Source: Kutzneria viridogrisea (lineage in GTDB: Bacteria; Actinomycetota; Actinomycetes; Mycobacteriales; Pseudonocardiaceae). Taken from it: a stretch of 64,000 bases of DNA. The stretch spans positions 434,001 through 498,000 of the forward strand of contig JACJID010000007.1 in NCBI GenBank assembly GCA_014138725.1, in the 5' to 3' direction. Under the pieces are notes generated by a model that ran no database searches, had not been told where the DNA came from, and worked only from the letters and a program-made list of their open reading frames with translations. Of this stretch, positions 1-10,163 are shown piece by piece; position 1 is the stretch's first letter; each line of letters starts with the position of its first letter. The position numbers were made by a program, and so were the translations under genes.

Positions 1-905
1 AGCTGGCGCAGCGCGCCCCTGGCGTAGAAGCGTTCGACGTAGTACTGCACCACCGAGAGCAGGCTGGTCACGATGACGTACCACAGGGTCGCCACCAGCA
101 GCAGCGGGATGATCCGGTAGTTGCGGTTGTAGACCAGTTGCACGGTGTAGAGCAGGTCCTCCACGGCGAGCACGCTCACCATCGAGGTGCCCTTGAGCGT
201 GCCGATCAGCATGTTGCCCGCGGCGGGCACGATGGAGCGCATGGCCTGTGGCAGCACGACCCTGCGGAAGGTGCGCCACGGGCTGAGCCCCAGTGCCTGC
301 GCGGCCTCGGTCTGCCCCTGGTCCACCGACAGCAGGCCGCCGCGCACGATCTCCGCGGCGTAGGCGGCCTCGTGCAACACCAGCCCGATCACGGCCGCCG
401 CGGTCGGGCCGATCAGGTTGACCATGTCGATGGTCTGCAGGGTCGGTCCGAACGGGATGCCGATGGACAGCGTGGGATAGAGCGCGCCGATGTTGAACCA
501 GAACAGCAACTGCACCAGCAGCGGGGTCGACCGGAACAGCCAGACGTACCCCCAGCTGAGCGAGCTGAGCACCGGGTTGCGTGAGACTCGCATGACCGCG
601 AGCACCGTGCCCAGCACGAAGCCCACGACCACCGTGACCACGGTCAGCCACAGGGTGACGACCAGGCCGTCCAGCACGGCACCGGAGGCGAAGTAGCGCG
701 CCACGAACGGCCAGTCGAAGTTGGGGTTGGTCAGCACCGAGTGCAGCGCGAACCCGCAGCACAGCAACGCGATCGTCGCGGCGATCCACCTGCCGGGGTG
801 CCGCAGCGGCACGACCTCGCGCGGGGCGGGCCGCCGACTGTCCGGTGGTCGCGGCGGATCGGCGACGGTACCGCCGATCGCGCCGCTTGCGATGTCCTCT
901 GCCAC
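1..905 (-). CDS. polar amino-acid ABC transporter permease (3' end outside window)
   Basis: This gene encodes an integral membrane permease of the HisM/GlnP type for an ABC importer of polar amino acids. I read it from a GTG at 905, and the C-terminus runs off the left edge after about 301 codons. A short polar N-terminus is followed by several hydrophobic segments and by the family EAA loop, here EAAQALGLSPWRTFRRVVLPQ, which docks on the ATPase. The start lies only 3 nt beyond the stop of the NRPS gene. Its Shine-Dalgarno GAGGAG (912-917) is inside the last NRPS codons, so the two are almost certainly cotranscribed and probably translationally coupled. The ATPase and binding protein would be outside the window. 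It may import a precursor amino acid or move the peptide product; which of these is inference. Confidence 0.88.
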   Translation of the reverse strand, partial: MAEDIASGAIGGTVADPPRPPDSRRPAPREVVPLRHPGRWIAATIALLCCGFALHSVLTNPNFDWPFVARYFASGAVLDGLVVTLWLTVVTVVVGFVLGTVLAVMRVSRNPVLSSLSWGYVWLFRSTPLLVQLLFWFNIGALYPTLSIGIPFGPTLQTIDMVNLIGPTAAAVIGLVLHEAAYAAEIVRGGLLSVDQGQTEAAQALGLSPWRTFRRVVLPQAMRSIVPAAGNMLIGTLKGTSMVSVLAVEDLLYTVQLVYNRNYRIIPLLLVATLWYVIVTSLLSVVQYYVERFYARGALRQ

Positions 906-908
906 GGG

Positions 909-3900
909 CTACTCCTCGGGACTGTTCTGGGCGAGCGTGGCCGCGAGCACCGGGCCGATCACCGCGAGGGCCTCCGGCCGCATCATCCGCCCGTGCGGGC
1001 TGGGCACGTCGTGCGCGCGCACCTGGCCGTCCACGTGGTGCCGCCACTCGGCGGCCAGGTCCCGGACCGCCTCCGGCGGCGTGACCGACCGGAACAGCAG
1101 CAGGTCACCGGTGTACCGCTCGGGCCGGTGTTCCTGCTGCAAGCGGTAGTTGCGGCGGATGACGCCGAGCAGGGCGGTGAGGGTGCGCTCGTCCTGGAAG
1201 AGGTCGGCGAGCACACCACCGGCCTCCCGCACGGCCCGTGCGAAGCCGTCCAGCCCGGCCTCGCCCAGCGGCAGTTCGGTGCTGTCCACGCCCAGCGCTT
1301 CGCAGAGCAGAGCCAGCACCTCCTCGTCACCGGGGTTCGGATCGCGGTTCGGATCGCGCACGACAGGTCCCGCGTCGACCACGGCGAGCAGTTCGACCCG
1401 CTCCCCCTGACTGGTCAACAGGACCGCGGCGGCCTGGGCGAGCACTCCACCGAAGGACCAGCCCAGCAGGTGGTAGGGACCGGTCGGCCGCACGGACCGG
1501 ATCTGCGCCACGTAGTCGGCGGCCATCTCGGCGATCGACTCCGGGGCCGCCCCGCACTCGGTGATTCCCCTGGCCTGCAAGGCGTACACGGGGCGGTCCC
1601 GGTCCAGGTGCGGCAGCAGCCCCGCGTACGGCCAGCCCAACCCGCCGAGCGGGTGCAGGCAGAACAGCGGTGGCAGCTCGCCACGGCTGCGCAGTCCGAA
1701 CAGGACGTTCAGCCCGTCACCGTCCTCCGCCGCGGCCAGCCTGCGCGCCAGTGCCGCGCTCGTCGGCGCCTCGAACAGCGCGCGGACCCCGATGTCCGCG
1801 CCGAAGGTCACCCGCACCCGGTCCACCAGCCGGGTCGCGAGCAGCGAGTGGCCGCCCAGGTCGAAGAAGCTCTCCTCGGCGCCGACCGAGGGCAGCCCGA
1901 GCACCTCGGCGAACAGCCCGGCCAGCACCTGCTCGACCGGGGTGCGCGGCTGCCGCGACCGCCCGGTGGCGCCGAACACCGGTGCGGGCAGCGCCTTGCG
2001 GTCGATCTTCCCGTTGGCCGTCAGCGGGAGCTCGTCGAGCACCACGACCACCGAGGGCAGCATGTACTCGGGCAACCGCCGCGCGGCGAACTCCCGCGCC
2101 ACGGTCCCGAGCCGACCGAATTCCTGTGACGCCGCAGGGCTGTTCGTGTGCCGCTGGGTGCCGTCCACGACCGCGACCGGCCCTCTCCGCTCGGTGAGGA
2201 AGTACGCGTCGAACCGGCCCACGCCCGCCTGCGACACGTGGGTGCTCACCCGGTAGCCGAACCGGGCGCCCACCTCGTGCAGGTCCTCGGGCAGCACGCC
2301 CTCGACCCGGGCCAGCGCCGCGAGCACCTCGGGCAGCGGCCGCCCCTCGGCCAGCGCGCTGCTCGCGGCCACGTCACCGGCCAACCTCCGGTCGGGCAGG
2401 CCGAGGAGCCGGAACTCGCCACGCTGCCCGGCGCCCAACCAGTCCACCAGCTCGCCGATGCCGCCCACCCGAAGTTCGGGAATATCCATTGTGGACACCA
2501 CGTGCGGCGCCTCGGTGTGCAGCACGACGTCGTAGCGGTAGCGGGACAACTCGTTGTCGTACCGGCCACGCTTGAGCGCGACCTCGGCAGCGGCGATGCC
2601 GGGTACCGCACGGCTCAGCGCCGCGAAGAACTCCGGTGCGATCAGCAGTTCGTTCTCACGGGGCAGCCGCTGTTCCACCGCCCTGCGCACCTGCGCGGGG
2701 TCTTCGTCGCCGGTGCACCGGTGCAGCTGGGTCGCGGTGTGGAACAGTGGCGCCAGCCGCAGGTCGCGCACGTCGCCGACGAAGACCCGGCCGCCGGGCG
2801 CGAGCAGCGAGGTCACCGAACGGAGCACCCCGGCCAGGTAGTCACCGCTGGGGAAGTACTGCACGACCGAGTTCAGCACCACCGTGTCGAAGTAGCCCTT
2901 CGGCAGCTCGTCAAGCTGGTCGGCGGACCCACAGCTCAGTCGAACGCGCTCCCGCAGCACGGGGTCGGCGGCCACCCGGTGCTCCAGCGCCTCGATGACC
3001 GCGCTGGACAGGTCGATGCCCCAGTACTGCTCGCAGTCCCCGGCGAGCCGGGACAGCAGCAGCCCGGTGCCGACACCGATCTCCAGCACCCGGCGCGGCC
3101 GCAGTTCGCGGATCGAGCCGATCGTGCGGTCCAGCCACTCGCGCATCTGCGCGAGCGGGATGGGTGCGTCGTCGAAGCTGGAGTTCCAGCCGGAGAAGTC
3201 CTCGCCGAAGGCGGCCGTGTCGGCCGACCGGTAGGCGTCGTCCCAGATCCGTTGCCAATCCTGCAACTGCTGGGACTGCTGCTCCTCGGCCGCCGCGCCG
3301 TCCCCGCCCGGCACGACGTAGCCGATCAGCCGCTGATCGCCGAAGCTGTCGGGCCGGGCCGTCACCACGGCGCGCGCCACGCCGGGGCAGGCCGCCAGCG
3401 CGGACTCCACCTCGCCCAGCTCGATGCGGAAACCACGCACCTTGACCTGATCATCAGCCCGCCCAACGAACTCCAACTGACCATCAGCACGCCACCGCAC
3501 CAGATCACCAGTCCGGTACATCCGTTGCCCCGCAACAAACGGACACGGCACAAACCGCTCCGCCGTCAACCCAGGACGCCCCAGATAACCGCGGGTCACG
3601 CCCTCGCCCGCGATGAACAGCTCGCCGACCACGCCGACCGGGACCAGGGACAAGCCGCTGTCCAGCACGTACACCTGGGTGTTCCACAGTGGACTGCCGA
3701 TGACCACCGGCCGGTCCGCCAGCACCTGCGCCGCGCTGGACCAGATCGTCGTCTCGGTCGGGCCGTACAGGTTGGTCACCCGCGCACCCGCCGCGCACAG
3801 CTCCTGTGCCAGGCCGGCGGGCAGCGCCTCGCCGCCGACCAGTACGCGCAGCCGGGACAGGGTCGCAGTGTGCTCGCCGACGAGCGTCCGCCACAGCGAG

Positions 3901-6900
3901 GGCGTCGCCTGCATGATCGTCACGTTCTGCTTGACCACCGCCTTGGCCAGCGAACTCGGATCGCGCACGGTGTCGCGGTCGGCCAGCACCACCGCGGCGC
4001 CGCAGATCAGTGGTAAGAACAGCTCCAATCCCGCGATGTCGAACGAGATCGTGGTCACCGCGAGCCAGCGGTCCTCCGGCACGAGGGGGAACCGCTCGGC
4101 CATCGAGCCGAGGAAGTTCGCCAGCGCCCGGTGCGGGACCACGACTCCCTTCGGCACCCCCGTGGACCCCGAGGTGTAGATCACGTACGCGGGGTTGTCC
4201 GGGCGGGCCGCCACGCGCACCGGTGCCACCGGGCCGGACAGCTCGCCGTCCTCCCCCAGCACCGACCAGGACGCACCCAGCTCGCCGAAGCCGGTGACCA
4301 AGTCCGATGTGGACAGAACGAGTGCGGGATCCGCGTTGTCCAGCACGAAGCGCACCCGCTCGATCGGGTAGTCCGGGTCCACCGGTGCGTAGGCGGCACC
4401 GGCCTTCAGCACGGCCAGCAGCGCCACGATCAACACAGGTCGGCGCGGGAGGACCAGGGCGACCAGGCGTTCCGGTCCGAGGCCGCGGGCCACCAGCGCA
4501 CGGGCCAGCTCGTCCGAGGCGGCGTCCAGTTCGGCGTAGGAGATCCACTGCTCGCCCACCACCACGGCGACCGCGTCCGGGGACTGCTCCGCCCTGGCCC
4601 GGAACCACTCGTGCACCAGGCCCGCGGGCCGCTCGACCCTCGGCCCCGCCCACTCGTGCACCACCTGCTGCCGCTCGGCGGGCGTGAGCAGATCCACCTG
4701 GTCCAGCACCCGGTCAGGCTCCTCCACGGCGGCGCGCACCAACCGTTCCAGCCGATCGGTGATGCCCTCGACCGTGGACCGGTCGAACACGTCGGTGTTG
4801 AACTCGACCAGGGCCTCCAGCCCCAACGGCTCTCCACCGTCCGCCCGGTGCTCGAAGAAGTGCAGGGTCAGGTCGAACTTCGCGGTGCCGTTGTCCACGA
4901 ACACCGGCGTCACCTCGGCACCGGGCACGACCAGTTCACCACGGGACACCTGCCAGGCCAGGCTGACCTGGAACAGCGGGTGGTGCGCCAGCGAACGCGT
5001 CGGGTTGACCGCCTCGACGACCTGCTCGAAGGGCACGTCCTGGTGCGCGTAGGCGTCCAGGTCGGTCTCCCGCACGCGGGCGAGCAGCTCGCGGAAGCTC
5101 GGCCCGCCACCGGTGTCGACCCGCAGCACCAGGGTGTTGACGAAGAAGCCGACCAGGTCGTCGAGCGCCTCGTCCAGGCGGCCAGCGGTCGGCCCGCCGA
5201 TGAGCACGTCCTCGCCAGCGCCCAGCCGCGACAACAGCGCGGCCAGCCCGGCGTGCACCACCATGAACAGGCTCGCGTCGCACTCCCTGGCCAACTCGGA
5301 CAGCCGCGCGTGCAGTTCGGGCTCCCACCTGACGGGGAACGTCTCGCCCTGGTAGGACATCACCTCGGGGTGCGGACGGTCCGTCGGCAGTGACAGTCGT
5401 TCCGGGGCCCCGGCCAGCTTCGTCCGCCAGTAGTCCAGCTGGGACGCGCCCGCCTCACCGAGGACTTCCTGCTGCCACAACGTGTAGTCCACGTACTGCA
5501 CGGGCAGCGGGGTCCAGCACGGGGCCTGGCCCGTGATCCGGGCCGTGTAGGCGGTGGCGAGATCGCGCCACAGCTTCTCCATCGACCAGCCGTCACCGGT
5601 GATGTGGTGCACCGCCAGCAGCAGCACCTGCTCCGGTTGGCCGTCCGCCACGCGGAACAACGTGCCGCGGATCGGCAGTTCCTCGCCGAGCCGGAAGGCG
5701 TGGCGGGCCGCGGCGCGCAGTTCACCCTCGAGGTCGGCGGCCCGCACCCAGGTGGTCAGCAACTCCGGGCGTGCGGCCGCACCGGTGCGGATCTGCTGCC
5801 ACGGCACGCCTTCGTGCTCGGCGAAGACCGTGCGCAGGCTCTCGTGACGCCACACGAGGTCGGCCAGCGCCTCAGTGAGCGCGGGCAGGTCCACCTCGCC
5901 GGTCAGGCGCACGGCGGCCGTGATGTTGTAGGTCGGGGAGGGACCTTCCATGTGGTGCAGGAACCACAGCCGCGCCTGCGCGAACGACAGCGGTGGCCGC
6001 TCGGGCCGCGCCATCGGCCGCACGGCGGGGCGTGCGCTGCGCGCGCCCGCGAGCCACCGGCCCAGCGCGGCCACGGTCGGCGCCTGGAACAGCTCGCGGA
6101 TGCCCAGTTCCACGCCGAACACCGACCGCACCTTCGCGGCGAGGCGGGTCGCCGACAGCGAGTGCCCGCCCAGGTCGAAGAAGCTGTCCTCCACCCCCAC
6201 CTCGGTCAGCCCCAGCACCTGGCCGAACATGCCCGCGACCACCTCCTCCACCGGGGTGCGCGGCCCGGTGGAGTGCACGCCGAAGGCAGGCTCCGGCAAC
6301 GCGCGCCGGTCCAGCTTGCCGTTCGCGGTCAGCGGGAGTTCGTCCAGCACCAGCACCGTGGACGGCACGAGGTGCTCCGGCAGCCGGTCCCGTACCAGGT
6401 TGCGCACCGCGACCGGGTCCACGGACTCGTCTGGCCCAGGCACGACGTAGCCGATCAGCCGCTTGTCCTCGGCGGCGTCCAGGCGCACCGCCGCGGCGGC
6501 GTGCGTGACGCCGGGGCAGGCCGCCAGCGCGGACTCCACTTCGCCCAGCTCGATGCGGAAACCACGCACCTTGACCTGATCATCAGCCCGCCCAACGAAC
6601 TCCAACTGACCATCAGCACGCCACCGCACCAAATCACCAGTCCGGTACATCCGTTGCCCCGCAACGAACGGACACGGCACAAACCGCTCCGCCGTCATCC
6701 CAGGACGCCCCAGATAGCCGCGCGCCAGACCGGGGCCGGCGATGAACAGCTCGCCGGTCGCGCCGACCGGGACCGGCATCAGGCCCGCGTCCAGCACGTA
6801 GAGCCGGGCGTTGGTCAGTGCTCGCCCGATGGGTGGGACGCCTGCGGGCTCCTGGTCCAGCGGCCCGCTCATCGCCGAGCACACGGTGGCCTCGGTGGGG

Positions 6901-9065
6901 CCGTACACGTTGATCATCCGTCGGCCGGTGGACCACTGCCCGGCGAGCGCGGCCGGGCAGGGCTCACCGGCGACGCTGAGCGTGATGCCGGTGGGCAGGC
7001 CGTCCGGGGGCATCGCGGCCAGTGCGGTCGGCGGCAGCTTGAGGTGCGTGACCTCGTTGCGCCGCACCGTTTTGGTCAGCGCGGGACCGGGTAGCAGTTG
7101 GTGTGGCGCGGCGAGCACGAGCGTCGCTCCGGTGCACAGGGCGAGGAAGATGTCGGACACGGAGGCGTCGAAGCTGGGCGAGGCGAACTGCAACACCCGG
7201 CTCCCCGGGCCGATGCCCAGCCGAGCGGCCTGCGCGGTGACCAGGCCGGGCAGGCCGGAGTGTGTCACCACGACGCCCTTCGGCACACCCGTCGACCCCG
7301 AGGTGTAGATGACGTACGCCGGGTGCCCGGCGCCCGGACGGCGCGGCGGCGGCCCCTCCGTACCTGAGGTGCGTGAACGTGTTGTCAGCCAAGGGATCGA
7401 GCCGTCACCGAACCGCTGCTCGTGCTCGGGTTCGGACAACACCAGCGCGGGCCCGGCGTCGGCGAGCATGAACCGGACCCGCTCGGCCGGGTAGTCCGGA
7501 TCGATCGGGAGGTACGCGGCCCCGGACTTGAGCACCGCCAGCGCCGAGACGATGAAGTCGATCGACCGCGGCAGGACCAGTCCCACCACGACCTCCGGAC
7601 CCGCACCGCGCGCGGTCAGTGCCCTCGCCAGTTCGGTCGACCACGAGTCCAGCTCCGCGTAGGTCAGCCGCTGATCACCGAACACGAGGGCCTCGGCCCC
7701 CGGTTCCCTTGCGGCACAAGCCGTGAACCACTCGTGCACCAAGCCCGTCGGGACCTCGGCGGCGGATCCGCTCCAGTCCTCCAGGACCTGCCGCAGTTCC
7801 TCCTCGTCCAGCAGGCCCGCCTGTTCCAGTGACGTGCCCGGCTGTCGCGCGACAACGCTCACGAGCCGCTGAAGTCGCCGCCGGTGCGGCTCCACCTCAC
7901 CGGGCGCCTCGAACACGGTGTCAGTACCGGACATCGTGACGAGCAGGTCGCCCGGCTCCTCGGTGGACACCTCGCGGGAGGTCACCGGCACGCCGCCCAG
8001 CCGCAACTCCGCCTGCTCGTCAAGCAGAACCACGGTCGGACCGGCGAACTTCCTGATGTCGCCGTGGATCCCGGCGTCCCTGGCCACGTCCTCGCCCCGG
8101 TACCGCTGGTGGCACTCGGCCTCACGCAGCAGTTCGGCCACCTCGCGCACGAGCAGGCCAAGGCTCGTGCCCGGTCGCACCGGAACCCGCAACGGCACCG
8201 TGTTCGCGAACGTGCCGGGCAACTGGGCGAGCACCTCGCCCGGTCGGGCCGGCAGGGACACGCCGATCACGACATCGGCACTGCGGGTCAACCGGTGCAC
8301 GTAGCCCACCACCGCGGCCACCAGCACGTCGCACGGCCGCACCCCGGTCCGGCGCGCGGCCGTGGCCAGATCGGGCAACCCGGTGGCGACCCGGGTCCAC
8401 CCGGCGCCGGGCCGCCGATCGACCAGTCCCACCGGTTCCGGGGCCGGGGTCATCCGGTCCAGCCAGTACTGGCGGTCGGTCCGCGCCGTGGTCAGCGCGT
8501 AGTCGTGGTCGGCCTCGACCATCGCCCGCAGCGAGCCGAACCACGGCCGGGGCGGCTCCTGCCCGGTGAGCAGGGCGCCGTACAACTCGGCCACCCGCCG
8601 GGCGAGCAGCGACAGGGTCGCCTCGTCGGCCACCAGCCGGTGCGCGCCCTGGAACCAGACGGAGGAATGCGGCCCCAGCAGCAACAGCGCGAAGCCGAAC
8701 AGGGGCTGGCTCGCCGGATCGGGCAGGCGGGCCAGTTCCGCGCGCACCCACTCCTGGGCAGCCGCACCGGGATCGTGCTCCGCGGAGAAGTCGATCACCG
8801 GCAGCTGCCAGTCCGGGTCGGGCTGTACCCACTGCCGTGGCTCGTTGGCCGCGTCCGCACCGAACCTCGCGTGCAGTGGCTCTGCCTCGGCCACGGCCTG
8901 ACGCAGCGCCGCCTCGAACAGCACGGGTTCGATCGCGCCCTCGAACTCCAGGCACCGGCCGACGCGCTGCGCGGCTCTGTCCGGATCCAGTTGCAGCGCC
9001 AGCCACACCTCGCGCTGAGCGCTGGTGAGCGGGTACCGCTGTACGTGAGGAAGGACTGAAGTCAC
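909..9065 (-). CDS. dimodular nonribosomal peptide synthetase, C*-A-T-C-A-NMT-T-TE
   Basis: This 2718-residue megasynthase starts at GTG 9065 behind GGGGTGACAG. Domains in order: a condensation-like domain 1-430 whose HHxxxDG is degenerate (AHRLVAD at 141-147); adenylation 1 at 435-925 ([11 protein letters not shown], 587-597); carrier 1 with LGGHS and Ser969; condensation 2 at 1020-1470 with intact HHITGDG (1153-1159); adenylation 2 at 1480-1925, split by an N-methyltransferase insert 1930-2200 (VLEIGVGTG, 1993-2001) and resuming before its A10 motif near 2348; carrier 2 with Ser2407; thioesterase 2460-2718 with GWSFGG (Ser2537), Asp2564 and His2691. Aligned to GrsA, the module 2 code is DILQLGLIWK, the known glycine code, so module 2 should make N-methylglycine. 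The module 1 code reads DASKSAVVCK, which I do not recognise. No MbtH-like gene or further module is present, so product and release mode are unknown. Confidence 0.95.
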   Translation of the reverse strand: MTSVLPHVQRYPLTSAQREVWLALQLDPDRAAQRVGRCLEFEGAIEPVLFEAALRQAVAEAEPLHARFGADAANEPRQWVQPDPDWQLPVIDFSAEHDPGAAAQEWVRAELARLPDPASQPLFGFALLLLGPHSSVWFQGAHRLVADEATLSLLARRVAELYGALLTGQEPPRPWFGSLRAMVEADHDYALTTARTDRQYWLDRMTPAPEPVGLVDRRPGAGWTRVATGLPDLATAARRTGVRPCDVLVAAVVGYVHRLTRSADVVIGVSLPARPGEVLAQLPGTFANTVPLRVPVRPGTSLGLLVREVAELLREAECHQRYRGEDVARDAGIHGDIRKFAGPTVVLLDEQAELRLGGVPVTSREVSTEEPGDLLVTMSGTDTVFEAPGEVEPHRRRLQRLVSVVARQPGTSLEQAGLLDEEELRQVLEDWSGSAAEVPTGLVHEWFTACAAREPGAEALVFGDQRLTYAELDSWSTELARALTARGAGPEVVVGLVLPRSIDFIVSALAVLKSGAAYLPIDPDYPAERVRFMLADAGPALVLSEPEHEQRFGDGSIPWLTTRSRTSGTEGPPPRRPGAGHPAYVIYTSGSTGVPKGVVVTHSGLPGLVTAQAARLGIGPGSRVLQFASPSFDASVSDIFLALCTGATLVLAAPHQLLPGPALTKTVRRNEVTHLKLPPTALAAMPPDGLPTGITLSVAGEPCPAALAGQWSTGRRMINVYGPTEATVCSAMSGPLDQEPAGVPPIGRALTNARLYVLDAGLMPVPVGATGELFIAGPGLARGYLGRPGMTAERFVPCPFVAGQRMYRTGDLVRWRADGQLEFVGRADDQVKVRGFRIELGEVESALAACPGVTHAAAAVRLDAAEDKRLIGYVVPGPDESVDPVAVRNLVRDRLPEHLVPSTVLVLDELPLTANGKLDRRALPEPAFGVHSTGPRTPVEEVVAGMFGQVLGLTEVGVEDSFFDLGGHSLSATRLAAKVRSVFGVELGIRELFQAPTVAALGRWLAGARSARPAVRPMARPERPPLSFAQARLWFLHHMEGPSPTYNITAAVRLTGEVDLPALTEALADLVWRHESLRTVFAEHEGVPWQQIRTGAAARPELLTTWVRAADLEGELRAAARHAFRLGEELPIRGTLFRVADGQPEQVLLLAVHHITGDGWSMEKLWRDLATAYTARITGQAPCWTPLPVQYVDYTLWQQEVLGEAGASQLDYWRTKLAGAPERLSLPTDRPHPEVMSYQGETFPVRWEPELHARLSELARECDASLFMVVHAGLAALLSRLGAGEDVLIGGPTAGRLDEALDDLVGFFVNTLVLRVDTGGGPSFRELLARVRETDLDAYAHQDVPFEQVVEAVNPTRSLAHHPLFQVSLAWQVSRGELVVPGAEVTPVFVDNGTAKFDLTLHFFEHRADGGEPLGLEALVEFNTDVFDRSTVEGITDRLERLVRAAVEEPDRVLDQVDLLTPAERQQVVHEWAGPRVERPAGLVHEWFRARAEQSPDAVAVVVGEQWISYAELDAASDELARALVARGLGPERLVALVLPRRPVLIVALLAVLKAGAAYAPVDPDYPIERVRFVLDNADPALVLSTSDLVTGFGELGASWSVLGEDGELSGPVAPVRVAARPDNPAYVIYTSGSTGVPKGVVVPHRALANFLGSMAERFPLVPEDRWLAVTTISFDIAGLELFLPLICGAAVVLADRDTVRDPSSLAKAVVKQNVTIMQATPSLWRTLVGEHTATLSRLRVLVGGEALPAGLAQELCAAGARVTNLYGPTETTIWSSAAQVLADRPVVIGSPLWNTQVYVLDSGLSLVPVGVVGELFIAGEGVTRGYLGRPGLTAERFVPCPFVAGQRMYRTGDLVRWRADGQLEFVGRADDQVKVRGFRIELGEVESALAACPGVARAVVTARPDSFGDQRLIGYVVPGGDGAAAEEQQSQQLQDWQRIWDDAYRSADTAAFGEDFSGWNSSFDDAPIPLAQMREWLDRTIGSIRELRPRRVLEIGVGTGLLLSRLAGDCEQYWGIDLSSAVIEALEHRVAADPVLRERVRLSCGSADQLDELPKGYFDTVVLNSVVQYFPSGDYLAGVLRSVTSLLAPGGRVFVGDVRDLRLAPLFHTATQLHRCTGDEDPAQVRRAVEQRLPRENELLIAPEFFAALSRAVPGIAAAEVALKRGRYDNELSRYRYDVVLHTEAPHVVSTMDIPELRVGGIGELVDWLGAGQRGEFRLLGLPDRRLAGDVAASSALAEGRPLPEVLAALARVEGVLPEDLHEVGARFGYRVSTHVSQAGVGRFDAYFLTERRGPVAVVDGTQRHTNSPAASQEFGRLGTVAREFAARRLPEYMLPSVVVVLDELPLTANGKIDRKALPAPVFGATGRSRQPRTPVEQVLAGLFAEVLGLPSVGAEESFFDLGGHSLLATRLVDRVRVTFGADIGVRALFEAPTSAALARRLAAAEDGDGLNVLFGLRSRGELPPLFCLHPLGGLGWPYAGLLPHLDRDRPVYALQARGITECGAAPESIAEMAADYVAQIRSVRPTGPYHLLGWSFGGVLAQAAAVLLTSQGERVELLAVVDAGPVVRDPNRDPNPGDEEVLALLCEALGVDSTELPLGEAGLDGFARAVREAGGVLADLFQDERTLTALLGVIRRNYRLQQEHRPERYTGDLLLFRSVTPPEAVRDLAAEWRHHVDGQVRAHDVPSPHGRMMRPEALAVIGPVLAATLAQNSPEE
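3379..3593. repeat. 215-bp intragenic repeat, copy 1 (adenylation domain 2)
   Basis: This stretch covers the A7-A8 region of the glycine-type adenylation domain. It matches 6508-6722 with 5 differences over 215 positions and no indels. It is unusually A+T-rich for this gene in its middle (near 3440-3580). The match stops abruptly on both sides while the flanking domain sequence diverges, which suggests recent gene conversion or domain-exchange recombination. Confidence 0.95.
6508..6722. repeat. 215-bp intragenic repeat, copy 2 (adenylation domain 1)
   Basis: This is the partner of 3379-3593, offset by 3129 bp, in the A7-A8 region of adenylation domain 1. Substitutions are few and scattered. 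The substrate-pocket region (A4-A5) lies outside the repeat, so the two modules keep different specificity codes. Confidence 0.95.
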
Positions 9066-9106
9066 CTGTCACCCCAGAAATCGACGCATGGCGAGGATCG
9101 CGTCCA

Positions 9107-9121
9107 CCCCAAGGACGCGAA
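9107..9121 (-). promoter_or_regulatory. shared 15-mer upstream of the NRPS gene
   Basis: TTCGCGTCCTTGGGG on the minus strand ends 42 nt before the NRPS start. The identical 15-mer lies at 9961-9975, about 35 nt before the oxygenase start. The repeat in two leaders of one locus suggests a common operator or mRNA element. No regulator has been linked to it. Confidence 0.45.
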
Positions 9122-9143
9122 GGGACGTGCGGAACGCCGCGGC

Positions 9144-9926
9144 TCAGCTCCAGTAGACGAGCGGCTCGTCCTCTCCGAGGTAGCCGATGAAGGTGCCGAT
9201 GGTGATGCGCGTGGTGTCCCCCGATGGACGCACGGCGTGGATCAGCCTGGGGTTGAGCAGTGCGAGGTCCCCCGGCTCGGGCTTGATGACCGCCGTGGGC
9301 TCGGGCAACTTGTCGCGCTCGATGCCGTAGCTGCGCCCGGCGACCAGCCGCTGGTACTCCTCCTCGGCGGGCTCCATGTCCCACATCTCCAGCTCGCCGC
9401 CGACCTCGGGGATGTTGACGTAGATGTTGGTGGACAGCTGGGCCTGTAGGCGGGACTGGTAACCGGCGGGCAGGAACCGCTCGACCTTGTCGGTGTGCGG
9501 CACGAGGTCCACGTTGTTGCCCTGGAAGCGGCACACGCCCACGAAGCACTTCTCGCCCCGCACCCGCATCAGCTCGGCGCCCGCGCGCCACCGCTCGTCG
9601 AGCAGCAGGCGCAGCTCGTCCTCCGGGGAGGCGTAGGGGGCGAACATCTCGCGCAGCCGCGCGATGCTGGACAACGCCTCGTCGTGGTACCGGCGACGCG
9701 TGGCCTCGTCCTCGATCTCGGAGTAGGGGAAGCCCATCCGCCAGAACTGGCCGTCGGTCGTGGACCTTTCCCGCGAGCGGTACGCGGTGAGTTTCTCCTG
9801 CGCGACCCGGAGGACCTCGGGCCGGCAGAATCCCTTGACAAGAACCGCGAAGTTCTCCTTCTTCGCGACCGAAACAATGTGCTCGTGGGAGAACTCTTCC
9901 CGGGTCGTGAACAGCACGCGATCCAT
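9144..9926 (-). CDS. 2-oxoglutarate/Fe(II)-dependent oxygenase
   Basis: This is a 260-residue non-heme iron oxygenase. The visible facial triad is His144-x-Asp146 (VPHTDKVERF) and His230 (NPRLIHAVRP), with Arg240 placed to bind 2-oxoglutarate. The carboxylate of the HxD motif is present, so hydroxylation or desaturation is expected; the related halogenases have Gly or Ala there. The ATG at 9926 has GGAG 5 nt upstream. It lies just upstream of the NRPS gene on the same strand with a 78-nt gap, and both share a 15-mer leader element. It probably modifies a free amino-acid precursor or the peptide. Substrate unknown. Confidence 0.88.
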   Translation of the reverse strand: MDRVLFTTREEFSHEHIVSVAKKENFAVLVKGFCRPEVLRVAQEKLTAYRSRERSTTDGQFWRMGFPYSEIEDEATRRRYHDEALSSIARLREMFAPYASPEDELRLLLDERWRAGAELMRVRGEKCFVGVCRFQGNNVDLVPHTDKVERFLPAGYQSRLQAQLSTNIYVNIPEVGGELEMWDMEPAEEEYQRLVAGRSYGIERDKLPEPTAVIKPEPGDLALLNPRLIHAVRPSGDTTRITIGTFIGYLGEDEPLVYWS

Positions 9927-9960
9927 CGCACTCCGATCTATCTGTCGTCGGTGACACGCC

Positions 9961-9975
9961 CCCCAAGGACGCGAA
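9961..9975 (-). promoter_or_regulatory. shared 15-mer upstream of the oxygenase gene
   Basis: Second exact copy of TTCGCGTCCTTGGGG (minus strand), about 35 nt before the oxygenase ATG at 9926. See 9107-9121 for its partner. Confidence 0.45.
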
Positions 9976-10111
9976 CGGCCTTTCTGGAATATTCAACGCC
10001 TGCACCACCTGAGGAACAACAGCACTCGGGTCAACTTCGTCAGGATCCAGTCAGCTTGGTTAACTTCGACGAACCGCGCTAACGGGCAGGTCGACTGCCC
10101 CAATGGGCACA

Positions 10112-10149
10112 GCAGAAAGGCCCGCCCACCAATGAAGGTGAACGGGCCT
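10112..10149 (-). terminator. rho-independent terminator after the pathway-regulator gene
   Basis: On the minus strand, AGGCCCG (10149-10143) pairs with CGGGCCT (10124-10118), with an inner CACC/GGTG pairing, and is followed by TTTCTGCT. It begins 14 nt after the stop of the regulator at 10164. A small GGGCAG/CTGCCC hairpin follows at 10084-10100. Confidence 0.7.
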
Positions 10150-10163
10150 ATCGGAGCGGAGAG

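Noticed and set aside
741-2129. Several long plus-strand frames opposite the NRPS gene
   Set aside because: Low-complexity Arg/Pro/Gln-rich translations without motifs; the NRPS thioesterase and carrier domains on the minus strand account for the sequence.
9144-9926. Possible 2OG/Fe(II) halogenase
   Set aside because: The metal site is His-x-Asp; halogenases of this fold replace that Asp with Gly or Ala.
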